Shown: positions 1 to 7,467 of the stretch, piece by piece
Layout of the letters: each line of letters starts with the position of its first letter
How positions within the stretch are numbered: position 1 is the stretch's first letter
Source of the DNA: an uncultured Anaerovibrio sp.
GTDB lineage: Bacteria > Bacillota > Negativicutes > Selenomonadales > Selenomonadaceae
Assembly: GCA_902785445.1 (NCBI GenBank)
Contig: CACZYN010000034.1
Location: 1-12,526 of the forward strand
Direction of reading: 5' to 3'
Length of the DNA: 12,526 bases
Position numbers and translations under genes: made by a program
The notes under the pieces: model-generated
Database searches by the model: none
Told to the model about the DNA's origin: nothing
Seen by the model: only the letters and a program-made list of their open reading frames with translations

Positions 1-240
1 TATAAACGCAATCCAATGCGCAGCGAAAGAATTGCTTCTTTAGCGAGATATGTTTTAGCAAATGCTAATAATCCATATATGACCGATGACATGATTCATA
101 CGGTGTTGGATATTGCTGATGTTTATACGGCGGAGTTTGATCCGGAAAGAAGTATCATTAATCGTCGGTATAATAAACTGCGCCCTCGCTTTTTTGATGA
201 AAAAGATTATGATAGAGAAATACTGGCTATGGGTAAGTGA
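1..240 (+). CDS. C-terminal part of an unrecognised protein
   Basis: The frame is open from base 1 (first codons read YKRNPM) to a TGA at 238-240, so this is the last 79 residues of a gene that begins before the window. The ATG at 16 has no ribosome binding site in front of it and is probably internal. The visible segment is hydrophilic, has many charged and Tyr residues, and looks alpha-helical (for example SERIASLARYVLANANN, then DMIHTVLDIADVYTAEF). It ends in a basic/acidic stretch, NRRYNKLRPRFF...DREILAMGK. I see no membrane segment, cysteine cluster or nucleotide-binding motif, and I do not recognise the family. It lies 87 bases before the rodZ-like gene. A promoter sits between them, so the two need not share a transcript. 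No terminator hairpin is evident after the stop. Confidence 0.6.
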   Translation, partial: YKRNPMRSERIASLARYVLANANNPYMTDDMIHTVLDIADVYTAEFDPERSIINRRYNKLRPRFFDEKDYDREILAMGK

Positions 241-267
241 TTTTTTTTACAAAATATAGCCCGTACC

Positions 268-296
268 TTGTGTATGCAAAGTTCCTAATGTATAAT
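268..296 (+). promoter_or_regulatory. Probable sigma-A promoter for the rodZ-ylmH operon
   Basis: A perfect -10 hexamer TATAAT lies at 291-296. A weak -35, TTGTGT (268-273), is placed exactly 17 bases upstream. Transcription would start near 303, about 25 bases before the rodZ-like ATG, which has an AGGAGG ribosome binding site at 315-320. This is the only convincing promoter I see before 9100, so it probably serves the whole operon. The -35 matches the consensus at only three positions, so the promoter may be modest or need an activator. Confidence 0.55.
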
Positions 297-327
297 ATAG
301 TAGAGTTTTTGTGTAGGAGGTTAGAAC

Positions 328-1086
328 ATGCTCGGTGATACTTTAAGACGAGAGCGCGAAAAGCAGGGACTAACGATAAAAGATATAGAGAATGAGACCA
401 GCATACGGTCTGTTTATATTGAAGCAATCGAGAAGGGAAATTACGATTCTCTTCCAGGTGATGTATATACTAAGGGCTTTATCAAAAATTATGCTAGAGC
501 TTTAAATATAGATAGCAGTTCATTATTACAGGAGTACAATTCGGAGCGGAATATTTCCTCGCCTGTTCAGCCAGTTGATCAGGTTGAGCATTCAAATTAT
601 TATTATGATGATGTTCCTCAGCGTACAGTTACAGTAAAGTCTTCCTCCAATTCTTATCGTTCTGATAGTGGAAGCAATTTGTTCTCTTCCGGGGAGGATT
701 ATCGGGAGCGTACGGAAGAAAAGGGTGGTTCCCGTAAATTCTTGCTTCTCTTGGTGGTGCTGGCAGTATTCTTAGGGGGCGTTTGGTACGCCTTTAGCGA
801 CAATCCAACTAAGCCTACCACTAAGCCTACTGTAAAAACTGAACAAACCAAAAAAGACAGTAACAAGAATCAGGAAAATGCTGCTGCTAAAAAGTACGAT
901 GAGGTTGATGTTACTGCGAAGTTTGATGATGTTTGCTGGTTGTCGGTTTCCGTTGACGGCAAGAGTGTCTTTGAAGGTATGGCCGAAAAAGGCAAGGAAA
1001 TGAACTGGAAGGGTAAGGAAAAAGTCTCCATTACTGCCCGGTGGCAATGGTCAGGTGGTAGAGCGGACTATGACCAAGGACAGTGA
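328..1086 (+). CDS. rodZ: RodZ-like helix-turn-helix membrane protein, frame disrupted near its C-terminus
   Basis: This is a RodZ-family protein, a bitopic membrane protein that in other bacteria links the MreB cytoskeleton to the cell-elongation machinery. Residues 1-73 form the cytoplasmic Xre-like helix-turn-helix domain (LGDTLRREREKQGLTIKDI, then YTKGFIKNYARALNID). A Ser-rich linker follows, then a basic stop-transfer region and one membrane helix at about 138-157 (KFLLLLVVLAVFLGGVWYAF). A Lys/Thr/Asn-rich linker leads to the start of the extracytoplasmic DUF4115 domain (from about residue 190: VTAKFDDVCWLSVSVDGK). That domain is cut short. After VSITA (residue 237) the frame reads RWQWSGGRADYDQGQ and stops at 1084-1086, whereas the expected closing strand appears in another frame at 1040 onward. 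The start is clear, with AGGAGG 7 bases upstream. Whether the truncated protein works is unknown. It is the first gene of the probable operon. Confidence 0.8.
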   Translation: MLGDTLRREREKQGLTIKDIENETSIRSVYIEAIEKGNYDSLPGDVYTKGFIKNYARALNIDSSSLLQEYNSERNISSPVQPVDQVEHSNYYYDDVPQRTVTVKSSSNSYRSDSGSNLFSSGEDYRERTEEKGGSRKFLLLLVVLAVFLGGVWYAFSDNPTKPTTKPTVKTEQTKKDSNKNQENAAAKKYDEVDVTAKFDDVCWLSVSVDGKSVFEGMAEKGKEMNWKGKEKVSITARWQWSGGRADYDQGQ

Positions 1087-1243
1087 TGGTGCTGCCGCTG
1101 CCAAGTCTTCAACCGAGTCCAATACCACAAAGTCTGATAATAGTAGTGTAAAAAATAACAGTGACAACACTGATAAAACTACTAATAACACTAAAAAAAC
1201 TAATAATACTAAGGACTCCAACAAGAGTAAGAAACCAAATTAA
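1040..1243 (+). pseudogene. Displaced 3' end of the rodZ-like gene in a different frame
   Basis: Directly after the lesion, the frame starting at 1040 reads GGNGQVVERTMTKDSDG, which resembles the closing strand of RodZ DUF4115 domains (a Gly-rich turn, then VV.RT). It continues as a roughly 50-residue tail made almost wholly of Ser, Asn, Thr, Lys and Asp, ending at the TAA at 1241-1243. Joining it to the upstream frame needs the loss of one base, for example one C of 1037-1039, and would give a 304-residue protein. The middle of the usual domain (GNAG...NG region) is absent even after that repair, so an out-of-frame deletion is a better explanation than a simple inserted base. The segment has no ribosome binding site or plausible start of its own; the GTG at 1055 is internal. 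A sequencing or assembly error cannot be excluded. Confidence 0.6.
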
Positions 1244-1261
1244 TATACATGGTGTGATTTA

Positions 1262-3118
1262 ATGAGCTTTTTACCAATATCAAAGTCTGATATGGCCATA
1301 AGGGGCTGGGAACAGCTGGATTTTATCTTTGTTTCAGGGGATGCCTACGTGGATCATCCCAGCTTTGGTCCGGCCATATTGTGTCGCCTTTTGGAAAAGC
1401 ACGGCTATAAGGTGGGGCTTATTCCCCAGCCGGATTGGCATAGCACCAAAGATTTCGCCCGTCTGGGAAAACCCAGACTGGGCTTTCTTGTTTCAAGTGG
1501 AAACTTGGATTCCCAGTTAAATAAGTTTACGGCAGCCAAAAAGGTCCGGCATCAGGATTTGTATTCCCCAGGCGGGAAGGCGGGCCGACGGCCGGAACGG
1601 GCTGTGGTAGTGTATGCCAAACTGATTAGGGAATGCTGGGGTAAGGATGTTCCAATTATCATTGGCGGTATTGAGGCCAGTTTAAGACGATTTGCCCATT
1701 ATGATTATTGGGAAAATTCGGTCAGAAAATCCATATTGGCCGACAGTGAAGCTGATATGCTCATTTATGGTATGGGGGAGCGCCAGCTTATAGAAGTGGC
1801 TGCTCAGCTTCACCAGGGAGTAGAGATACAGAATATTCAGGATGTTCAGGGGACTTGTTTTAAGGTGCCCAATTTTGACTATATATGGGACTATACAGCG
1901 CTTCCGTCCTATAATGATGTAACCCAAAGCAAGGAAAAGTTTGCTGAAGCCTTTAAAACGGAATATTTGGAGCAGGATGCCTTTCGGGGGAAAAAGCTGG
2001 CTCAACAGAATGGGAATTGGTGTATTGTACAAAATCCACCAGCCAAACCTCTTAGTGTGGGGGAAATGGATGAAATATACGATTTGCCCTATGAACGAAG
2101 CTGGCATCCCATTTATGATAAGGCTGGAGGTGTACCAGCCTATGATGAGGTAAAGTTCAGTATTGTGGCTCATCGCGGCTGTTTTGGCGGCTGTAACTTC
2201 TGTGCGATTATTTCCCATCAGGGCCGCATTATTCAAAGGCGTAGTGACGAGTCCATATTACGGGAGGCAAAAATCCTCACCAAGCTGCCGGATTTTAAGG
2301 GATACATTCATGACCTTGGCGGGCCTACAGCCAATTTCCATCGTACCTCCTGCGATGAGCAGCTAAAGCGGGGTACTTGCCATGGGAAACAGTGTTTATC
2401 ACCGGAAGTGTGCAAAAATCTCACAGTTGATCATAGTGGTTATTTGGCCTTGTTGCGTAAAGTGCGGGCTTTACCGGGGATAAAAAAGGTGTTTATCCGC
2501 TCCGGTATTCGCTTTGATTATCTGATGCTGGCCAAGGATGATTTTCTGCGGGAATTGTGTGAGTATCATATAAGTGGTCAGCTTAAAATTGCCCCGGAGC
2601 ATATTTCAGATAAGGTTACCCATATGATGGGGAAATCACCTAAAAAGGTCTATATCCGCTTTGTGGAGCGGTTTGAGGCCATGAATAAGAAGCTGGGTAA
2701 AAAACAGTACTTGGTGCCGTATTTCATGTCCAGTCATCCAGGAGCTACCCTGGCGGATGCTATTGAGCTGGCGGAGTTTATCAAGAAAATGGGCTATCAT
2801 CCTCAGCAGGTACAGGATTTTATCCCAACGCCTGGTACCTTGTCTACGTGTATGTGGTACAGCGGTATAAATCCTTTGACCGGGGCTAAGGTGTATACGG
2901 CCAAAAAGCCGGAAGAAAAGGCTATGCAACGGGCGCTGATGCAATATTGGCTGCCAGAGAATTATAATCTGGTCAGGAAGGCATTGGAAATTGCTCATCG
3001 ACCGGATTTAATCGGTTTTGGCCCCCACTGTCTCATCAGGCCGGAGAAAAAGGTTCAGGAAGGCAAACATCCCAAGAAAAAATATTCAAAAAGAACGAAA
3101 AGTAAGAAGGTGCAGTAA
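1262..3118 (+). CDS. YgiQ-family radical SAM protein
   Basis: This 618-residue protein belongs to the YgiQ (UPF0313) radical SAM family, whose substrate is not known. The N-terminal part has the family opening WEQLDFIFVSGDAYVDHPSF and a cobalamin-binding-like fold region ending near IIIGGIEASLRRFAHYDYW. The radical SAM cluster CxxxCxxC is present as C307, C311 and C314 (HRGCFGGCNFCAI), which would hold a 4Fe-4S cluster that cleaves S-adenosylmethionine. Four more cysteines (C364, C373, C378, C384) in CDEQLKRGTCHGKQC and the following residues match the extra Cys-rich segment I associate with this family and may bind another metal centre. The C-terminus is very Lys-rich. The E. coli member is longer (about 740 residues), but about 620 is usual in Firmicutes. 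The start ATG has only a weak ribosome binding site (GGTGTGAT), so expression may depend on translation from upstream. The stop overlaps the nrdR start by one base. Confidence 0.88.
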   Translation: MSFLPISKSDMAIRGWEQLDFIFVSGDAYVDHPSFGPAILCRLLEKHGYKVGLIPQPDWHSTKDFARLGKPRLGFLVSSGNLDSQLNKFTAAKKVRHQDLYSPGGKAGRRPERAVVVYAKLIRECWGKDVPIIIGGIEASLRRFAHYDYWENSVRKSILADSEADMLIYGMGERQLIEVAAQLHQGVEIQNIQDVQGTCFKVPNFDYIWDYTALPSYNDVTQSKEKFAEAFKTEYLEQDAFRGKKLAQQNGNWCIVQNPPAKPLSVGEMDEIYDLPYERSWHPIYDKAGGVPAYDEVKFSIVAHRGCFGGCNFCAIISHQGRIIQRRSDESILREAKILTKLPDFKGYIHDLGGPTANFHRTSCDEQLKRGTCHGKQCLSPEVCKNLTVDHSGYLALLRKVRALPGIKKVFIRSGIRFDYLMLAKDDFLRELCEYHISGQLKIAPEHISDKVTHMMGKSPKKVYIRFVERFEAMNKKLGKKQYLVPYFMSSHPGATLADAIELAEFIKKMGYHPQQVQDFIPTPGTLSTCMWYSGINPLTGAKVYTAKKPEEKAMQRALMQYWLPENYNLVRKALEIAHRPDLIGFGPHCLIRPEKKVQEGKHPKKKYSKRTKSKKVQ

Positions 3119-3579
3119 TGCTTTGTCCACATTGCAATAAGGAAGCCAGTCGGGTAGTAGATTCTCGGGCCGTTGATGAAGGCCGGGCCATAAGACGTCG
3201 CCGTATTTGCGGAAATTGTGGCAAACGGTTTACTACCTTTGAAACTGTGGAGCAGTTGCCTTTAATGGTCATTAAGCATGGCGGGGCCAGGGAAGTTTTT
3301 GACCGCAACAAATTGCTGAATGGTCTGATCAGAGCCTGCGATAAACGGGAGAAATCCTTGGAAAGCATCGTGGCTTTAGCCAGTGATATTGAGCAATCCA
3401 TTCGCAGAGAGTACGAGCAGGAAGCCACATCCAAGGCTATCGGAGAAATGACCTTGAAGAAATTGAAAAATTTTGATCAGGTTGCCTATATTCGCTTTGC
3501 TTCCGTATATAGAAAATTTTCGGATATAAACAGCTTCCGGCATGAATTGGATGTATTGCTGGCTGATGAGGAGAACTGA
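3118..3579 (+). CDS. nrdR: Transcriptional regulator NrdR
   Basis: NrdR represses ribonucleotide reductase genes by binding paired NrdR boxes, and it senses ATP/dATP levels. The protein is 153 residues, the family's normal length. It opens with a zinc ribbon, MLCPHC (C3, C6) and CGNCGKRFTTFE (C31, C34), with the invariant DSR and RRRR segment between them that contacts DNA. The ATP-cone domain fills about residues 49-139 (VIKHGGAREVFDRNKLLNGL through VAYIRFASVYRKF). The start ATG overlaps the stop of the YgiQ-type gene (TAATG), implying translational coupling. No ribonucleotide reductase gene is in the window, and I see no NrdR box here, so its targets lie elsewhere. Confidence 0.96.
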   Translation: MLCPHCNKEASRVVDSRAVDEGRAIRRRRICGNCGKRFTTFETVEQLPLMVIKHGGAREVFDRNKLLNGLIRACDKREKSLESIVALASDIEQSIRREYEQEATSKAIGEMTLKKLKNFDQVAYIRFASVYRKFSDINSFRHELDVLLADEEN

Positions 3580-3593
3580 CTGGAGGAAGATAT

Positions 3594-5330
3594 TTGTCCT
3601 GGCGGTTGAAGGAGCAGCTTAAAGACCTGCTGCAAGAAGAAAAAGGATATTATATTTATCCGGCTGGGGGGCGTACTCGCGTGGCCCTGGCCTATCCAAA
3701 TTCATATTTTGTGGGCATGTCCAATCTGGGCCTGCATATTGTTTACCGCCTGCTAAATCAACGGAAGGATACTGCTTGTGAGCGTTGTTTTCTTCCTGAA
3801 AAAAAACTACAGGCGGAATATGTAAAACATAAAGTCCAGCTGATGACAATGGAGACTCAAAGTGGAGTGTCCTCCTTTGATATATTGGCGTTTATTATGT
3901 CCTTTGAAATGGATTTTTTCAACATTTTAGGGATGTTGGAGCTGGGCAAAATTAAGCCTTTGGCTTCAGACCGAGGGGAGCAGGATCCTCTGGTAATTGC
4001 CGGCGGACCGTGTGCAACCTTTAATCCGGAGCCAATGAGTCGGTTTATGGATGCCTTTATTATCGGTGAAGGGGAGGCTGTAATGCCTGCCTTCATGGAA
4101 GTCTATAATCAGGCCAAGGCTACTGGTAAATCCAAGGGGGAAATTTTGGCCCTTTTGGCTAAAATACCCGGAGTATATGTGCCTGCCTGCTACAAGGTAA
4201 CCTATGCTAATGGTGATAAATTTTCGGCAAGTGTTACCCCCATTGGTGATGCGCCAGATAAAATAAACCGCCAATGGTTGGAAAATCTGGATGATTATCC
4301 TGGTGAAACGGCGATTTACACGGAAAATACCGAGTTCAATCTTCATTTAGTGGAAATTGCCCGAGGTTGTGGCCGTCATTGTCGTTTTTGTATGGCAGGC
4401 TATTGTTTTCGTCGGCCCCGTAACCGTTCCTTGGCAGCCATCGAAAAAATGCTTTTGGGAGCCAAGAAGAATGGTCGGCGAGTAGGACTCATGGGAGCGG
4501 CCATTTCCGATTATCCGGAAATTGACCAATTATGTAAGGAGATTTTAGGCGATGGGCTCAGCATGTCTGTGGCGTCTTTCCGGGCTGACTCGGTTACCCA
4601 GGAACTGGTGGACTCCTTGGCTCAAAGTGGCTTAAAGACACTGACCATGGCACCGGAGGCTGGCAGTGTCCGTATGCGGGCAGTAATCAATAAGGGCATA
4701 GAAGAGGAACATCTTTTAAGGGCTATGGCCATGGGAATTACCGCTGGTATTCGCAATTTCCGGTTATATATTATGATTGGTTTGCCTGGTGAAACCCCAA
4801 CGGATATTCAGGGTATAATCGATATGGCCATAAAGCTAAAGGACTTTATGGAGGAACAAGGGGCCACTGGCCGTCTCACTTTGAGCATAAATCCTTTTAT
4901 TCCTAAGCCCTTTACCCCATTTCAGTGGGCTCCTATGGCCCCAATAAAGTATATTCAGTCGGCGTTAAAAAATATAACCAACGCTTTGAAGAAACGCCAT
5001 AATATTGAAATAATTGCCGAGTCACCGCGGGATGCCTATGTGCAGGCCGTACTGGCCCGTGGTAATCGGGAAACAGGCCAGTTCCTTTGGGAAGCTTTTG
5101 CAAATGGTGGCAGCAAGGCCATGAAATCAGTGTTAAAACAGCATGGACTCACCATGGAGGATTTGGTAAGTCAGGCGATTCCTCTGAACAACACCTTGCC
5201 ATGGGATATACTGGATATGGGCTTTACCAAGGAATATTTACAGAAAGAATATTTGGAGTCACAGCAGGAAATTCCTAAGCACACCATTCAGTGCTTTGAT
5301 GGATGCCAACGCTGTGGCGTATGTAAATGA
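3594..5330 (+). CDS. TIGR03960-type B12-binding/radical SAM protein
   Basis: This 578-residue protein matches the TIGR03960 family of uncharacterised radical SAM proteins. It starts at TTG, supported by a GGAGGA ribosome binding site at 3582-3587. The N-terminal half (about residues 20-200) resembles a cobalamin-binding domain, with VALAYPNSYFVGMSNLGLHI and a glycine-rich stretch VIAGGPCATFNPEP. The radical SAM cluster motif is C259, C263 and C266 (ARGCGRHCRFCMAGY). Family features follow: LTMAPEAGSVRMRAVINKG, LYIMIGLPGET and FIPKPFTPFQW. The protein ends in a compact cysteine cluster, C567, C571, C574 and C577 (CFDGCQRCGVCK). In many Firmicutes this gene sits beside, or is fused to, a DUF2344 (TIGR03936) gene, which is absent here. 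The substrate is unknown; the place of the DUF2344 partner near ribosomal protein and RNase genes in other genomes suggests RNA modification, but that is inference. Confidence 0.88.
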   Translation: MSWRLKEQLKDLLQEEKGYYIYPAGGRTRVALAYPNSYFVGMSNLGLHIVYRLLNQRKDTACERCFLPEKKLQAEYVKHKVQLMTMETQSGVSSFDILAFIMSFEMDFFNILGMLELGKIKPLASDRGEQDPLVIAGGPCATFNPEPMSRFMDAFIIGEGEAVMPAFMEVYNQAKATGKSKGEILALLAKIPGVYVPACYKVTYANGDKFSASVTPIGDAPDKINRQWLENLDDYPGETAIYTENTEFNLHLVEIARGCGRHCRFCMAGYCFRRPRNRSLAAIEKMLLGAKKNGRRVGLMGAAISDYPEIDQLCKEILGDGLSMSVASFRADSVTQELVDSLAQSGLKTLTMAPEAGSVRMRAVINKGIEEEHLLRAMAMGITAGIRNFRLYIMIGLPGETPTDIQGIIDMAIKLKDFMEEQGATGRLTLSINPFIPKPFTPFQWAPMAPIKYIQSALKNITNALKKRHNIEIIAESPRDAYVQAVLARGNRETGQFLWEAFANGGSKAMKSVLKQHGLTMEDLVSQAIPLNNTLPWDILDMGFTKEYLQKEYLESQQEIPKHTIQCFDGCQRCGVCK

Positions 5331-5351
5331 TATATTTTTAGTGAGGATAGT

Positions 5352-6173
5352 ATGAGCTTTTCATTGGTATCAGGCCAATTAAATAACCTTTGGATTGGTA
5401 AGTTTTCGATTTTTCCTGATGATGTGTTTGTTCATGGAATTTCCACCCGGCATGGCGGAGTAAGTCAGGGTGCTTTGGATAGCTTAAATCTGGGCTTACA
5501 TGTAAATGATAAGGTGGAAAATGTCAAAAAAAATCGGGAAAAGTTTTTTGCGGGATTGGGACTTAAGCTAAACATCGGCGTTTCCTGTCAGCAGGTTCAT
5601 GGCTTTGGTATTGCCAAGGTTACCAAGGAGCAGGCTGGTCGGGGCATGTATGCCTATGAGGACAGTATCCCCGGAATGGATGCCTTGATTACCAATGAAC
5701 GGGCTTTACCTTTGATGTTGTATTTTGCTGATTGTACGCCAATAATGCTGGCTGATCCGATAAAAAAAGTCATAGGTGTGGCCCATGGTGGTTGGAAGGG
5801 TACGGTAAAATCCATTGGACGGAAAACCGTGGAGCTTATAGTGAAGGAATATGGCTGCCAACCTGCGGATATTTTGGCAGGTATTGGTCCGGCTATAGGA
5901 GCCTGCTGTTATGAAGTGGGCAGCGAAGTGGCCGAGCAATTCCAGGAAGCCTTTCCGAATTTTGCCCAAGAAATACTTACTAAATCAACGGATGAAAAGT
6001 TTCATCTTGATTTGGCCAAGACCAATAAATTACAGCTTATGGAGGCTGGTTTGGCTGAAGAAAAAATCGATGTAGCCAACGTGTGTACCGCCTGCAATAA
6101 TCGTCAGTTTTTTTCCTATCGGGCTGATGGTGGCAGAACCGGACGAATTGCGGCAGTGTTGTCCATAAGATAG
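5352..6173 (+). CDS. pgeF: Peptidoglycan editing factor / multicopper-oxidase-like PgeF (YlmD, YfiH family)
   Basis: This family (DUF152, 'polyphenol oxidase') includes E. coli YfiH/PgeF, which prevents incorporation of L-Ser instead of L-Ala in peptidoglycan precursors; purine nucleoside phosphorylase-like activity has also been reported for the family. The 273-residue protein carries the metal-site signature: H83 in SCQQVHG, C128 in YFADCTP and H145 in GVAHGGWKGT. The strongly conserved GIGPAIGACCYEVG (177-190) and the C-terminal CTACNNRQFFSYRADGGRTGR are also present. The length is normal for the family. A GTGAGGA ribosome binding site precedes the ATG. It is the first gene of the ylmD-ylmE-sepF order known from Firmicutes division clusters, which supports a cell-envelope role. 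Confidence 0.93.
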   Translation: MSFSLVSGQLNNLWIGKFSIFPDDVFVHGISTRHGGVSQGALDSLNLGLHVNDKVENVKKNREKFFAGLGLKLNIGVSCQQVHGFGIAKVTKEQAGRGMYAYEDSIPGMDALITNERALPLMLYFADCTPIMLADPIKKVIGVAHGGWKGTVKSIGRKTVELIVKEYGCQPADILAGIGPAIGACCYEVGSEVAEQFQEAFPNFAQEILTKSTDEKFHLDLAKTNKLQLMEAGLAEEKIDVANVCTACNNRQFFSYRADGGRTGRIAAVLSIR

Positions 6174-6196
6174 AATTATTCCCAGAGGGTGATGTT

Positions 6197-6886
6197 ATGA
6201 TAGCTGAGAGATTACAAGGGGTAAAGGATAATATAAAAAATGCTGCGGAAAACCGGAGCAGTGAAAAAAAAGATGATGTACTGCTTATTGCAGTGACCAA
6301 AAATCACGATGTGGCAGCTATGCGTGAGGCTATTGACGCCGGAGTTACGGACATTGGGGAAAACCGTATTCAGGAAGCCAAGGAAAAATATGCTACCCTT
6401 GATCGGGAGGTAACCTGGCACCTTATTGGTCATTTACAGACCAATAAAGTCAAGCAAGCAGTTAAAATTTTTGATATAATTCATTCAGTAGATTCTTTGC
6501 ATTTGGCTGAGGCGATTAACAATGCCGCAGCGGGGATAAATAAAATACAAAAGGTGCTGGTGCAGGTAAATCTGGCCAAGGAGGATTCCAAATCAGGGAT
6601 TTATGAAGAAGATTTGGATGAATTGCTGTATAAGGTGGATGAATTAGCCAATTTACAGTTGATGGGGCTTATGTGTATAGCACCAAACTATGAAGATGTG
6701 GAAGAATGTCGGCCTTTATTCGCAAAAATGTATAAAATTTTTCAAAAAGTGAAGGAAATGGACTTCAAGACAGCGAATATTTTATACTTGTCAATGGGTA
6801 TGACTCATGACTATCAAATTGCTGTTGAAGAAGGGGCAAATATGGTCCGGGTTGGAACGGGTATTTTCGGCCCAAGACAATATTGA
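6197..6886 (+). CDS. YggS/YlmE-family pyridoxal phosphate homeostasis protein
   Basis: This is a 229-residue protein of the YggS (PLPBP) family, which binds pyridoxal 5'-phosphate and buffers free PLP without known enzyme activity; loss alters amino acid and vitamin B6 metabolism in other bacteria. The PLP-binding lysine is K35 in LLIAVTKNHD. Further family signatures are IGENRIQEAKEK, WHLIGHLQTNKVK, GLMCIAP, and the phosphate-binding C-terminus LSMGMTHDYQIA...MVRVGTGIFGPR. The GAGGGTGAT ribosome binding site lies a few bases before the ATG. It sits between pgeF and sepF, as ylmE does in Bacillus. Confidence 0.95.
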   Translation: MIAERLQGVKDNIKNAAENRSSEKKDDVLLIAVTKNHDVAAMREAIDAGVTDIGENRIQEAKEKYATLDREVTWHLIGHLQTNKVKQAVKIFDIIHSVDSLHLAEAINNAAAGINKIQKVLVQVNLAKEDSKSGIYEEDLDELLYKVDELANLQLMGLMCIAPNYEDVEECRPLFAKMYKIFQKVKEMDFKTANILYLSMGMTHDYQIAVEEGANMVRVGTGIFGPRQY

Positions 6887-6921
6887 TAATAGCCAAGTTC
6901 TGTGTGTAAGGAGGACGTCCT

Positions 6922-7437
6922 GTGGGGAAGATAGATTCTTTTTTGGAGAAAATAGGCATAAAGGAAACTGAAGAGGACGAGAGACTGTTGGAGTCTATTA
7001 TGGAGGATAACGAAGGGCCAGTTGAACCCAAGGTAAAACCAGCTGAGCCTGTAAGCGGGAATACCCGTCGCAGCGTTTATGACAGGAAGGTGGTAGGAAT
7101 GAATACTGGTTCAACATCGGTTCGTGAGGGAGGCTCTGCCGCAGCTTTGGCGAATTCCATGATGAAGGTGGTTGTCATCAATCCGAAAAGTATTGATGAT
7201 TGCCAGCAGATTGCTAATTGCTTGAAGGAAAAACGTCCAGTGGTTATTAATCTGGAGAATGTAGAAGAGCAGACAGCTATCCGCATCATTGATTTTGTTA
7301 GTGGTACTATTTATGCTATTGATGGTGCAGTGAACAAAATTAGCCGTAATGTTTGGTTATTTGCACCTAAGAACGTTAATATTGCAGTTAGTCAGCAAAA
7401 TCATGGCATTACAAATATGCCATGGGAAAATAAATAA
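6922..7437 (+). CDS. sepF: Cell division protein SepF
   Basis: SepF anchors and bundles FtsZ at the division septum. The 171-residue protein begins at GTG with a perfect AAGGAGG ribosome binding site at 6908-6914. Residues 1-12 (MGKIDSFLEKIG) fit the short amphipathic membrane-targeting helix of SepF. A long acidic, Pro-containing linker (about 13-75) follows. The conserved SepF domain then runs from about residue 80 to 165, opening with MMKVVVINPKSIDDCQQIA, then VINLENVEEQTAIRIIDFVSG (parts) and a strand with NVWLFAPKNV. It lies after yggS as in other Firmicutes, but is followed by proC instead of ylmG. Confidence 0.95.
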   Translation: MGKIDSFLEKIGIKETEEDERLLESIMEDNEGPVEPKVKPAEPVSGNTRRSVYDRKVVGMNTGSTSVREGGSAAALANSMMKVVVINPKSIDDCQQIANCLKEKRPVVINLENVEEQTAIRIIDFVSGTIYAIDGAVNKISRNVWLFAPKNVNIAVSQQNHGITNMPWENK

Positions 7438-7467
7438 AATCTATCCAAAAAAAGGCTGGTGACATGT

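Noticed and set aside
1055..1243. A separate small gene starting at GTG 1055
   Set aside because: There is no ribosome binding site, and its first residues continue the RodZ domain end that begins upstream of the GTG, so it is a displaced part of the rodZ-like gene.
1682..2236. A 184-codon minus-strand frame inside the YgiQ-type gene
   Set aside because: It is antisense to the well-supported radical SAM gene, including its cluster motif, and the translation resembles no protein family.
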